Below are positions 54,101 to 63,517 of a stretch of 64,000 nt of DNA, piece by piece. Below the pieces are notes generated by a model that saw only the letters and a program-made list of their open reading frames with translations, was not told the DNA's origin and did not search any database. The position numbers and the translations under genes are program-made. Position 1 is the first letter of the stretch, and the number at the start of each line of letters is the position of its first letter. The stretch is from Planctomycetia bacterium (GTDB taxonomy: Bacteria > Planctomycetota > Planctomycetia > Pirellulales > JACPPG01), in NCBI GenBank assembly GCA_016191115.1, contig JACPPG010000030.1, forward strand, positions 1-64,000. The letters are read 5' to 3'.

Positions 54101-55694
54101 GAATAGCCGACACAAGCTATTGTACGTCGGCCGCCGCACCATCGGGCGGCTCGGGTGCGCCGGTTGTCACGACATCCCGGGCTTCGAGGATGCCAAGAGT
54201 ATCGGCACCGGGCTGGCCGACTGGGGACGCAAGGAGCCCTCGAAGCTGGCCTTCGAGCAGGTCGTGCAGTACATCGCGCAGCAGAACTTCATTCACGGCC
54301 ACGGGCAGGTGCACAATATCGGGCAGGCGCTCGACCCGCACCACATGGACCCCGATACGGGCTTCTTCACCGAGGCGGTGCTCTCGCACGAGCGCGAGGG
54401 GTTTATCTGGCAGAAGCTTCGCGAGCCGCGCAGCTATGACTACCGGATGACCGAGAACAAGCAGTACATCGAGCGGCTGCGGATGCCGAAGTTCAATATC
54501 GATGAGCAGCAGATCGAGTCGGTCATCACGTTCGTGCTGGGACTGGTGGCCGAGCCGCCGGCCGCGCAATACGTCTACAAGGCCGACCCGCGCCGGCAGG
54601 CGATCCTGGACGGTGAGCGGCTGGTCGACAAGTTCAATTGCGGCGGCTGCCACACGTTCGCCCAGGAAACGTGGGAGTTCGACTACGACCCCCGCTCCTT
54701 CCCCGATCCGCCAGCCTTCGACGGGTATCCGTTCGAGCTGCCGCACTTTACTCCGCAGCAATTGGCCGATTCGACGAAGGTCGATCGCCGCGGCCTGGGC
54801 CACGCCACCGTCACCGGCATGGTCAACCCCGAAGTGGCCGAGGACGACGAGGGCAAGCCGCTGTACTTCTTCGGCCTGTGGAAGTCGGTGCCGATCAACG
54901 GGCACCCGTGGATCGTGGGCGGGCAGGAGATCGAGATTCCGCAGGCGCGCATTACCAAGAAGGTGCCGCCCGTCGGCGGCGATTTTGCCCGGCTCTTGCA
55001 GCCGGTGGCCCTGGCCATGGAGCAGGCCACGAATCCCAACGCCAAATCGAGCGACGCTTGGGGCTGGGTGCCGCCCCCCTTGGTGGGCGAGGGGCGCAAG
55101 GTCCAGACGCAATGGCTGCACGACTTCCTGTTGAATCCCTACCGCATCCGGCCCGCCGTTGTGTTGCGGATGCCGAGGTTCAACATGTCGAGCCAGGAAG
55201 CCGCGCAACTGGCGAACTATTTTGCCGCCGTCGACGGAGCGCAATATCCCTATCAGCTCGATCACCGTACGGAGAGCAGCTATCTGGCCGCGCAAGAGAC
55301 CGCCCATCCGCACCGCTTCCAGAACGCGCTAACGCTTGTGACCAGCAACAAGTTCTGCGTGCAATGCCACTTGCTGGGCGATTACACGCCGCCGGGCAGC
55401 GTCGCGGCTCTTGCGCCCAATCTGGATCGCGTGTACCAGCGATTGCGCGGCGACTGGCTGCAAATCTGGCTGGCCAAGCCGAAGCGGGAGTTGCCCTACA
55501 CCGGAATGCCGGAGAACCTCCTGCCCGGCAAGCCGGCGCCGCAGGATTTGTATCCCGGGACGGCGCTCGAGCAATTGGAAGGGGTCGAGGACTTTCTGTT
55601 GAACTACGACGCGTACATGAAGGACCGCACGTCGATCAAGCCGATGGTGAAGCCGGCGCCCCCTGAGACCGCGGCCGGCGGCGGAAGCGAGTAG
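51153..55694 (+). CDS. Octaheme cytochrome c with coiled coil and PDZ-like segment
   Basis: Predicted membrane-anchored multiheme cytochrome of 1513 residues, much larger than the usual mono- or diheme partner of a bc complex. One transmembrane helix near the start (HVLFGVSGVAMLVTTVWML) anchors it. A coiled coil fills about residues 150-295. A PDZ-like segment lies near 388-452 (RVVRSLSPGAEARLEIGDIF). Eight CxxCH heme sites are present, at residues 318 (CTTCH), 480 (CTICH), 535 (CLKCH), 571 (CFGCH), 835 (CLACH), 1002 (CAGCH), 1163 (CGGCH) and 1402 (CVQCH). It is placed right after split cytochrome b, so it probably accepts electrons from the Rieske subunit and passes them on. Confidence 0.92.
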   Translation: MPATEQTWRDVKWMHVLFGVSGVAMLVTTVWMLAADHYREWKPVQRKFRDIEAWFTQARISDQDSAQYEQRGVELAQALAEAQAEPPPEALVAEFIAQAKPRAADNGYDLAAIEKYDREIRGLEQTGDSSAQPAADSQAQFDQAAYQVDVVEARRSLVDAMRKVVRKAQFDEDKEFTLLKGRRAELDVERSRYNLGVGEGLPEQELEERQMDVDKAKADVDQMTAKYEQAKTHRIELERIVAEATARETAAAKDLEDHNSKIKQLEKAKKDRQLTVAKEFLDLPIFDGFNSPLKIEQIWLPKLTLNNNFRDVARFDRCTTCHQAIDKTGSGGGAVPAYPPRPHEMITLTLATPAEPPPELLAAPPRNEEERSKWLQTLYGLELADKGLIDPRDVTVRVVRSLSPGAEARLEIGDIFRYINDVAVDKSRDLVYRYLLETVSWGKPITLRVDRGLPNPYSSHPRLDLYLGSRSPHKMMELGCTICHEGQGSGTSFQWASHTPNAPQEAKRWKDEHGWFNNHHWIFPMRPERFIESGCLKCHQDVAELEPSERFPDPPAPKLMAGYNVIRQYGCFGCHEINGYDGPTRRRGPDMRAEPNYTAAAAQVLIDPGLDDRERELAHDVIEHPDRTELRKRLAELIDEDAARAAKPAGAPSTASEGAEAGGDGGASAEPAKLTAGTHAMATILGADDETPGKYRKVGPSLRYVKSKLSGDFLYSWIRDPVGFRPTTRMPKFFGLDDHLREIRRDQYGRPQMEPKRDEQGAEVVDEEGHPVLVPVYVESPGLELSRKFEPVEIRAVSEYLLHFSQPFEYAQKPKGVTDQPSAERGKQVFERRGCLACHQHAAFPDFKATQGPDLSRIGDKLTTPEGAQWLYSWVREPNRYHARTVMPNLFLEPVEGADGKVSDPAADVAAFLLGSHQDWKPQQAPDVVADNLDTLAAEYLSASFTKSQTKEYLQNGIPEKLRNQVKVDEQLLVATEGMTPEENSRHKLLYVGRRTIGRLGCAGCHDIPGFEDAKSIGTGLADWGRKEPSKLAFEQVVQYIAQQNFIHGHGQVHNIGQALDPHHMDPDTGFFTEAVLSHEREGFIWQKLREPRSYDYRMTENKQYIERLRMPKFNIDEQQIESVITFVLGLVAEPPAAQYVYKADPRRQAILDGERLVDKFNCGGCHTFAQETWEFDYDPRSFPDPPAFDGYPFELPHFTPQQLADSTKVDRRGLGHATVTGMVNPEVAEDDEGKPLYFFGLWKSVPINGHPWIVGGQEIEIPQARITKKVPPVGGDFARLLQPVALAMEQATNPNAKSSDAWGWVPPPLVGEGRKVQTQWLHDFLLNPYRIRPAVVLRMPRFNMSSQEAAQLANYFAAVDGAQYPYQLDHRTESSYLAAQETAHPHRFQNALTLVTSNKFCVQCHLLGDYTPPGSVAALAPNLDRVYQRLRGDWLQIWLAKPKRELPYTGMPENLLPGKPAPQDLYPGTALEQLEGVEDFLLNYDAYMKDRTSIKPMVKPAPPETAAGGGSE

Positions 55695-55739
55695 GCGGCA
55701 ACGAGCAACACAGTTCGAACAAGAGGAGATGAAATCAAC

Positions 55740-56504
55740 ATGTCACACGTCTCATATCGCATCGCTTTCTTGACCGCGGCGCTTGTGGCGTGCCTGACCG
55801 TCAATGCCGGGGCCCAGCAGTGGGGTAACCTCAAGGGCAAATTCGTCTACGAGGGCACGCCCCCCAAGCCGGCGAAGTTGAATATTACCAAGGACCCAGA
55901 AGTGTGTGGCAAGCACGACCTGGTCGACGAGGCGCTGTTGGTCGGCCCGAACGGCGGGCTGAAAAACGCCGTCGTCTATGTCCGCTCGTCGAAGACGCTG
56001 AAAGTGAACCCGGAGTACGACAAGGACAAGGCGGCCGAGATCGTGCTCGACAATAAGAACTGCCGTTTCGAGCCGCACGTGCTGCCGATCCAGTTGACGC
56101 AGACGTTGGTGATCAAGAACAGCGACCCGAACATCTCGCACAATAGCAACGTGTCGCCGCTGGGGGACGCCGCCACGAATCCGTTGATCCCCGCCGCCGG
56201 CGAAGCCAAGCACAGTTTCAAGCGCGCCCAGACCATCCCGCAGCCCGTCTCGTGCAACATCCACCCGTGGATGAAAGGTTACGTCGTGCCGCGCGACAAT
56301 CCGTACACGGCCGTTTCGGCGGCCGATGGGACGTTTGAGATCAAGAACCTGCCGGTGGGCAAGGTCGACTTCCAAGCCTGGCAGGAGAAGTCGGGCTACC
56401 TCGACACGAAGGCCTGGCCCAAGGGCCGCTTCACCTACGACATCAAGCCCGGCGACAACGACCTGGGCACGATCAAGCTGCCGGCGTCGTTGTTCAACAA
56501 GTAG
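55740..56504 (+). CDS. Exported cupredoxin-like protein, paralogue 1
   Basis: Predicted periplasmic protein of 254 residues with a signal peptide (FLTAALVACLTVNAGAQQW). Its body is of the cupredoxin-like type found near methylamine-utilisation and planctomycete cytochrome clusters. A likely type-1 copper site is formed by His in PNISHNSNVSP and the group PVSCNIHPWMKGYV (Cys, His, Met). The final part (GTFEIKNLPVGKVDFQAWQE) is a beta domain. It would carry electrons between the multiheme cytochrome and the oxidase. First of three tandem paralogues; the ATG at 55740 follows AGAGGAG. Confidence 0.85.
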   Translation: MSHVSYRIAFLTAALVACLTVNAGAQQWGNLKGKFVYEGTPPKPAKLNITKDPEVCGKHDLVDEALLVGPNGGLKNAVVYVRSSKTLKVNPEYDKDKAAEIVLDNKNCRFEPHVLPIQLTQTLVIKNSDPNISHNSNVSPLGDAATNPLIPAAGEAKHSFKRAQTIPQPVSCNIHPWMKGYVVPRDNPYTAVSAADGTFEIKNLPVGKVDFQAWQEKSGYLDTKAWPKGRFTYDIKPGDNDLGTIKLPASLFNK

Positions 56505-56566
56505 CGAGAGCGAGTGAAGTGGAGATTCTCGTCGCGTCGGCGATGTGATCGCTACGTTTCAAAATG

Positions 56567-56591
56567 TGAGATTTGAAATCTGAGATTTCAG
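56567..56591. repeat. TGAGATTTGAAATCTGAGAT intergenic repeat, copy 1
   Basis: AT-rich element between paralogues 1 and 2. A similar one (AAATTTGAAATCTGAGATAT) lies at 57396-57430 between paralogues 2 and 3. It includes the self-complementary GATTTGAAATC. Both are in the same orientation and position relative to the genes, so they may have been duplicated with them. Confidence 0.6.
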
Positions 56592-56618
56592 ATGTGGTGG
56601 GCAAGGAGAGATCGGAAC

Positions 56619-57368
56619 ATGATGAGCGCCAGCTTGCGAGCCGCCACGATCGGCACCGCGCTTGCGCTGGCATGCGCCACACCGGCCGCCGCGCAGTGGG
56701 GCAACTTGCGCGGCAAGTTCGTCTACGACGGCGACCCGCCGCAGCCGGCCGCATTGAACATCGCCCGTCGCGGTGTGCCGGCGAACCTGGTGGACGAAAG
56801 CCTGCTGGTCGACGCCAAGACGGGCGGCGTCAAGAATGTCGTCATCTTTGTTCGCTCAAAGTATGTCCCCGTGCATCCCGATCTCATCGAGAAAGCGAAG
56901 GCGGACGTAGTCTGGAATATCAGGGGCAGCCGGCTCGATCCGCACGTGCTGCCTTTGGTCACGAGTCAGACGCTCGTGATTCAGAATAACGATCCTGTGG
57001 CGTGCAACGTCAACGTTACCCCGCTGGGCGACGTTGCCTTCAATCCTCTGATCGCCGCTGGCAACAGCTTCCGTTGGACATTCAGGCGTGCGCAGTCGAT
57101 TCCGCAGCCGGTGACCGACAACATCCAACCGTGGATCAAAGGCTATGTGCTGCCGCTCGGCACGCCATACGTCGCCATTTCGAACGACGATGGCACGTTT
57201 GAGATCAAGAACCTGCCGCTGGGAAAGCTGGAGTTCCAGGTTTGGCACGAGAAGGCCGGCTTCGTCGAGGTGCGCGACTGGGCGAAGGGCCGCTTCGAGC
57301 GGGAGATCAAGCCTGGAACGCACGACATGGCGACGATCAAACTGCCGCCGGCGATCTTCAACAAGTAA
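56619..57368 (+). CDS. Exported cupredoxin-like protein, paralogue 2, copper ligands lost
   Basis: Predicted periplasmic protein of 249 residues, close to paralogue 1 (QWGNLRGKFVYDGDPPQPA against QWGNLKGKFVYEGTPPKPA) and with a signal peptide (AATIGTALALACATPAAAQ). The copper site differs: the His of paralogue 1 (PNISHNSN) is replaced (DPVACNVN), and SCNIHPWMKGY reads TDNIQPWIKGY, so Cys, His and Met are all changed. The rest is well conserved to the end (DGTFEIKNLPLGKLEFQVW), which argues against decay. It may be a structural or docking subunit. I chose the ATG at 56619, which follows AAGGAGA. Confidence 0.85.
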   Translation: MMSASLRAATIGTALALACATPAAAQWGNLRGKFVYDGDPPQPAALNIARRGVPANLVDESLLVDAKTGGVKNVVIFVRSKYVPVHPDLIEKAKADVVWNIRGSRLDPHVLPLVTSQTLVIQNNDPVACNVNVTPLGDVAFNPLIAAGNSFRWTFRRAQSIPQPVTDNIQPWIKGYVLPLGTPYVAISNDDGTFEIKNLPLGKLEFQVWHEKAGFVEVRDWAKGRFEREIKPGTHDMATIKLPPAIFNK

Positions 57369-57395
57369 AGCGGCAGACGAGCCGTCCACAGTCCG

Positions 57396-57430
57396 AAATT
57401 TGAAATCTGAGATATCTGAGATTTGAGATT
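57396..57430. repeat. TGAGATTTGAAATCTGAGAT intergenic repeat, copy 2
   Basis: Second copy of the AT-rich element of 56567-56591, extended by another GAGATATCTGAGATTTGAG stretch. It lies between paralogues 2 and 3. Confidence 0.6.
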
Positions 57431-57448
57431 ACTCACCCGGGGGGAGCC

Positions 57449-58324
57449 GTGAACCGTTTCTTTGCGATCGTTAGCCTGCTCGCCTGCGGCGCGCTGGTCA
57501 TAGCCGCGTCCGGTTGTCGCCGCGCCCGGGTTCTTGAGCCACTGCCTGACATGAAGCTGGTCGCCGCGCTCCGCGCCGGCGGCGGCGGGAGCGCCGAAGC
57601 GGTCGTCGCCGAGGCCACCGGCACCGGCTGGGGCACGCTCAAGGGCCGCTTCCTCTATGCCGGCGATCCGCCCAAGCTGGGCTTCGTCTCCACCGGCGGC
57701 AAGGACGGCGCCGTGTGCGGCGCGCAGGTGCCCAACCAGGCGCTCGTGGTCGATTCGGCCACGAAGGGAATCGCCAACATCGTCCTCTACGCCCGCAAGG
57801 CGCCGCGCGTTTTCAAGCCGGAGGATGGGGCGGCGCCGGCCGCCGCGCCGCAGCCGATTTTCGATCAGAAGGGCTGCCTGTTCCTGAGCCACGTCTTCGG
57901 CATCGAAGTCAAGGACACGCTCGAAGTGAAGAATAGCGACCCGATCTCGCACAACACGAGCATCAGTCCGCCCGGCAATCCGTCGACTAATCCGCTCTTG
58001 CCACCCAATGCGACGTCGACGTACCAGTTCAAGCGTCAGCTCAGCGCCCCGGCCGAGGTCACCTGCAGCATCCACCCGTGGATGAAGGCCTATATCATCG
58101 CCCGCGACGACCCGTACTTCGCCGTGACGGGCCTGGACGGTTCGTTCGAGATCAAGAACCTGCCGGCGGGCGAGGACGTCGAGTTCCAGGTGTGGCACGA
58201 GCAAGCCACGACCGGCTTGGAAGCGAAGCCGGGATGGTCGAAGGGGCGGTTCAAGGTCAAGGTGCCCGCCGACGGCGTGGAGGATTTGCAAACCATCGAG
58301 GTGCCGGCCACCGCGTTTCACTAA
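57449..58324 (+). CDS. Cupredoxin-like lipoprotein, paralogue 3
   Basis: Predicted lipoprotein of 291 residues. The leader RFFAIVSLLACGALVIAASGC ends in a good lipobox (AASGC). After a linker of about 50 residues the body matches paralogues 1 and 2 (WGTLKGRFLYAGDPPKLG). The copper ligands are present: His in DPISHNTSIS and Cys, His, Met in TCSIHPWMKAY. It would tether a copper carrier to the membrane near the oxidase. The GTG at 57449 follows GGGGGAG. It is the last of the three. Confidence 0.85.
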   Translation: MNRFFAIVSLLACGALVIAASGCRRARVLEPLPDMKLVAALRAGGGGSAEAVVAEATGTGWGTLKGRFLYAGDPPKLGFVSTGGKDGAVCGAQVPNQALVVDSATKGIANIVLYARKAPRVFKPEDGAAPAAAPQPIFDQKGCLFLSHVFGIEVKDTLEVKNSDPISHNTSISPPGNPSTNPLLPPNATSTYQFKRQLSAPAEVTCSIHPWMKAYIIARDDPYFAVTGLDGSFEIKNLPAGEDVEFQVWHEQATTGLEAKPGWSKGRFKVKVPADGVEDLQTIEVPATAFH

Positions 58325-58334
58325 GGCAATCGAA

Positions 58335-58414
58335 CAATACTCCCTTTCCCCCAGCGGGATAGGGCGAGCTAACAACACTCCCTCTCCCCTGGCGGGAGAG
58401 GGCCGGTGTGAGGG
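58335..58414. repeat. Tandem CTCCCTCTCCCC/GGGAGAGGG intergenic repeats
   Basis: Two related units, each a hairpin-like run: ACTCCCTTTCCCCCAGCGGG (from 58339) and ACTCCCTCTCCCCTGGCGGG (from 58377), each followed by GATAGGG or AGAGGG. They lie in the gap before the diheme cytochrome gene. Confidence 0.55.
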
Positions 58415-58452
58415 GGCCGAACGTTTTGTCAGAGTTCCCAAGAACCATCGCC

Positions 58453-59763
58453 ATGAACAAGCTTTCTCCTGCTGGCCTTCGCACGGCATGCGTCGCCGCG
58501 GCTGTGCTTTGCGCCCTGGTACTTCTTCCGGGTTGCTCGAAGACCGAGCCGCCGCAATTCCGGCTGAATCTGCAGGGACGCAACCCGGATGATTTTATCT
58601 TCGCGAGCGGCGACAACGAAGAGACGCGCGCGAGCAAGGAGCAGAACAAGGCGTCGCTCGACACGATCTCGACCGTGATGTACGCGTTTTTCGGCGAGCC
58701 GAACGATCCCTACGTCCTCGCGGAGACGGGGCTCGACGCGCGCAAGATTCAGATGGCGGCCGGACCCACCGGCGGCGACCCATCGAAGCACCAGCGTGGG
58801 CTGTACCGGCAGCACTGCGCCCACTGCCACGGCATCAGCGGCGACGGCGCCGGGCCTACATCCGCTTTTCTCAATCCCTATCCGCGCGACTATCGGCAGG
58901 GCCAGTTCAAGTTCAAGAGCACGGAGCGCCCCGCCAAGCCCACCACCGACGATCTGATACGCGTCCTCAAGGACGGGATCGCGGGCACGGCCATGCCGTC
59001 GTTCTTGCTTTTGCCGGACGACGAGGTCGAGGCCCTGGTCGAGTACGTGAAATACCTGAGCATTCGCGGCCAGGTCGAGCAATCGCTGACCATCACGCTT
59101 TTGGACGATGGAAATCCGCTCGACATGAACCCCTCGGCGATCATCGCCGAGCACGTGGCGCCGATCGTGGAGACGTGGAACACGGCCGAGAGCGCGATCA
59201 TCGACCCGCCCGACCGGCCGCCGATCGACACGCCCGAACTGCACGCCGAATCGATCGCCAAGGGCGCGGAGCTGTTCCGCGGGCAGAAGGCGCAGTGCAT
59301 GAAGTGCCACGGGCCGACGGGGCTGGGAGACGGCGGCGACGAGCAACTGTTCGACGACTGGAACAAGGTAAAGAAGTTCGCCGATCTTGCGAAGCAGATC
59401 GCCGCGGCGGAGGACATCACCGACCGCGCCGAGCGGCGCACGCAGCTAAAGCAACTGTACGACCGGCTTGAGATCGAGAAGCGAAGCTGGCTGTTGCCGC
59501 CCCAACAGTTGCAACCGCGCAATTTGCGCTTAGGGGTCTACCGCTTTGGGCGGCGGCCGGCGGACCTGTTCCGCCGCATCTACGCCGGAGTGAACGGCAC
59601 CCCTATGCCGCAAGGCGGCGCCAACGCGTCGAACCCGAGCGGGCTGACGAGCGAAGAGATCTGGCATCTGGTCGATTACGTGGCGTCGCTGCCGTACGAC
59701 AAAGTGAGCGAGCCGGGCGTGGGACGTGGTCACCTGGCGGGCATCGGTCAGTGGCATGAGTAA
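58453..59763 (+). CDS. Diheme cytochrome c lipoprotein
   Basis: Predicted lipoprotein of 436 residues. The leader (GLRTACVAAAVLCALVLLPGC) ends at a lipobox (LPGC). Two cytochrome c domains follow: the first around residue 115-205 with CAHCHGISGDG, the second around 265-430 with CMKCHGPTGLGDGG. Methionine ligands are likely in GTAMPSFLL and GTPMPQGG. A linker region separates them. It would hand electrons to the CuA site of the oxidase encoded directly downstream. I chose the ATG at 58453, which begins MNKLSPAGLR; the frame upstream is not convincing. Confidence 0.9.
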   Translation: MNKLSPAGLRTACVAAAVLCALVLLPGCSKTEPPQFRLNLQGRNPDDFIFASGDNEETRASKEQNKASLDTISTVMYAFFGEPNDPYVLAETGLDARKIQMAAGPTGGDPSKHQRGLYRQHCAHCHGISGDGAGPTSAFLNPYPRDYRQGQFKFKSTERPAKPTTDDLIRVLKDGIAGTAMPSFLLLPDDEVEALVEYVKYLSIRGQVEQSLTITLLDDGNPLDMNPSAIIAEHVAPIVETWNTAESAIIDPPDRPPIDTPELHAESIAKGAELFRGQKAQCMKCHGPTGLGDGGDEQLFDDWNKVKKFADLAKQIAAAEDITDRAERRTQLKQLYDRLEIEKRSWLLPPQQLQPRNLRLGVYRFGRRPADLFRRIYAGVNGTPMPQGGANASNPSGLTSEEIWHLVDYVASLPYDKVSEPGVGRGHLAGIGQWHE

Positions 59764-59837
59764 CGCGGGGCGAAGAACGGAAATGAACGGTAGCCAGCTA
59801 AAACGTCGGCTGTTGAGTCGGCGACGAGAATCCGGGT

Positions 59838-59897
59838 GCCGTGCTCACCCTCGCGTGAGCATGCCCACGCTGCTAGCGCGACGTGGGCATGGCACCC
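59838..59897. repeat. GCATGCCCACG inverted repeat before coxB
   Basis: CATGCCCACG (59860-59869) pairs with CGTGGGCATG (59882-59891). A smaller stem (GCTCAC/GTGAGC) overlaps its left side. It is close upstream of the coxB start at 59919. It could influence expression of the oxidase genes or be one of the local filler repeats. Confidence 0.5.
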
Positions 59898-59918
59898 CTG
59901 CGCATGTGGAGGACAACC

Positions 59919-60673
59919 GTGGGTAGGTTTTGGAGCCTGCTATTCTTGTCGGTGCCGATCTTCGGCGTCGGCGTCTTCGTGTGGGCGCCCAGCCATGGCT
60001 ACGGGCTGCCCAAGGACGTCTCGGCGCACGGCCACCAGATCGACCACTTGTGGAATTTCATCTTGATACTGACTGGCCTGGTGTTCGTGGCCACCGAGGT
60101 CGTGCTGTTCTGGTTCCTGTGGCGGTATGACGCCGCGCGGCACGCCGATCCCGTGAAATACACGCACGGCAGCCACAACCTGGAAGTCATCTGGACGATC
60201 CTGCCCGCCGCCACCCTGCTGTTCATCGCTATCTACCAGATGAACGCCTGGGCGGACGTGAAGATCCGCAACCCGGGCGCCGAGGGGATGCCGATCACGG
60301 TCGAAGTCACCGGGCGGCAGTTCGAGTGGCGCTTGCGCTACCCCGGCAAGGACGGCAAGCTGGGTACGCCCGACGACATCTATCACGTCAACGACCTGCA
60401 CATTCCGGTCAACGAGGAGATCCTCGTGGCGCTGAAGAGCGCCGACGTGTTGCACGATTTCTTCCTGCCCGAGCTGCGCATCAAGCAAGACGCGGTGCCG
60501 GGGATGCAGATTCCCGTGTGGTTCAAGGCTACGGAAACAGGTTGGTACGACCTGGTGTGCGCCGAGTTGTGCGGGTGGGGGCATTACAAGATGAAAGGCC
60601 GGCTGACCGTCGAGTCGCGCAAGGACTACGACAAGTGGCTGGACGATATGTACGCGGCCCAAGAGGCGACGAA

Positions 60674-60677
<4 letters not shown>
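59919..60677 (+). CDS. coxB: Cytochrome c oxidase subunit II
   Basis: CuA-carrying oxidase subunit, 252 residues. Two transmembrane helices (LLFLSVPIFGVGVFVWAP and FILILTGLVFVATEVVLFWF) precede the cupredoxin domain. The CuA motif is complete: CAELCGWGHYKM with C214, E216, C218, H222 and M225, plus the more upstream His in SADVLHDFFLPEL. I chose the GTG at 59919, which has GGAGG at 59908-59912; ATGs at 59883 and 59904 are alternatives. It is complete and overlaps the coxA start (ATGA at 60674). No fused cytochrome c domain is present, so the separate diheme cytochrome may serve. Confidence 0.93.
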
Positions 60678-62485
<1,808 letters not shown>

Positions 62486-62488
62486 AAC

Positions 62489-63517
62489 GTGAACCAAGCG
62501 CACTTCCAAACCGACAGTCCCTGGCCGCATCGCGCGGCGGTGCTCTTGGTCTGCGCCACGTTTCCCTTGATCTGGGTCGGCGGGCTGGTGACGACCTACA
62601 ACGCCGGCATGGCCGTGCCCGACTGGCCCACCACGTTCGGCTACAACTTGTTTCTCTATCCGTGGCAAACGTGGATCGCCGGTCCGTGGGACTTGTTCAT
62701 CGAGCACGGCCATCGCTTGTTCGGCGCGGCGGTGGGCGTCTTGACGATCGCCCTGGTGGCTGCCGCGTTCCGCTACGACCGGCGGCCGTGGTTCCGCGCC
62801 ATGACGCTCGTGGCGGTGGCCCTGGTGATTTTCCAGGGCGTGCTAGGGGGCCTGCGCGTGCGGCTCGACCAGAGGCTGTTGGCACAACTGCACGGCTGCA
62901 CCGGGCCGGCCTTTTTCGCGCTGACCGTGGCTTTGGCCGTTTGGACGTCGCGGCGCTGGCGGGACGGAGTGGATCATTCACCGGCCGCCGCCGGCGATCG
63001 CAGTGCGGCCCGCTTTCAACGATTGGCATGGCTGACGACGGCGCTGGCGTGCGTGCAACTGGTGTTGGGCTCGCAATTGCGGCACGTTCGCGTCGAGGTC
63101 GACGCGTCGGTGTTCCGCGCCGCGGTGTGGCTGCATTTGTTCATGGCCGCGGCGCTTACGATTCACGTCGCGCTTGTGGCCGCGCGCTCGCTCCGCTTTT
63201 GGAACACGGCTGGCTGGCTCGCGCGGCCCGCGGTCTGCCTGGGGGCACTGCTCCTGGTGCAGCTTGGATTGGGCGGAGGCGCCTGGGTGGTGAACTATGG
63301 CTGGCCCGCCGGCTGGTTTGGTCAGCAAGCGTGGGCCCAAGGCTTTGTCGTGGCCCAGGAGAGCAGCACGCAGGCCATCGTCACGACGGCGCACGTCGCC
63401 ACGGGGTCGCTCATTTTGGCGACGGCGCTTTTGGTGGCGCTGCGGTCGATGCTGCTGCCGGCTTCGCGGCCGCTTGGCACCGCGGCCCGATTTGCCCGAC
63501 AGGAGGCGCTCGCGTGA
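62489..63517 (+). CDS. ctaA: Heme A synthase (CtaA/COX15 type)
   Basis: Converts heme O to heme A for the oxidase. Predicted membrane protein of 342 residues with eight helices in two repeats. Key residues include the early GGLVTTYNAGMAVPDWP, the His in FIEHGHRLFGA, LLAQLHGCTGPAFF and, in the second half, the His in AAVWLHLFMAAAL and IVTTAHVATGSL. A GTG at 62489 starts the gene, 3 bases after the coxA stop. The usual Cys pair for regulation in Bacillus is not obvious. It overlaps ctaB as GTGA. Confidence 0.92.
   Translation: MNQAHFQTDSPWPHRAAVLLVCATFPLIWVGGLVTTYNAGMAVPDWPTTFGYNLFLYPWQTWIAGPWDLFIEHGHRLFGAAVGVLTIALVAAAFRYDRRPWFRAMTLVAVALVIFQGVLGGLRVRLDQRLLAQLHGCTGPAFFALTVALAVWTSRRWRDGVDHSPAAAGDRSAARFQRLAWLTTALACVQLVLGSQLRHVRVEVDASVFRAAVWLHLFMAAALTIHVALVAARSLRFWNTAGWLARPAVCLGALLLVQLGLGGGAWVVNYGWPAGWFGQQAWAQGFVVAQESSTQAIVTTAHVATGSLILATALLVALRSMLLPASRPLGTAARFARQEALA

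Noticed and set aside
60326-60673. Upstream extension of the coxA frame
   Set aside because: Out-of-frame reading of coxB; coxA starts at the ATG overlapping the coxB stop.
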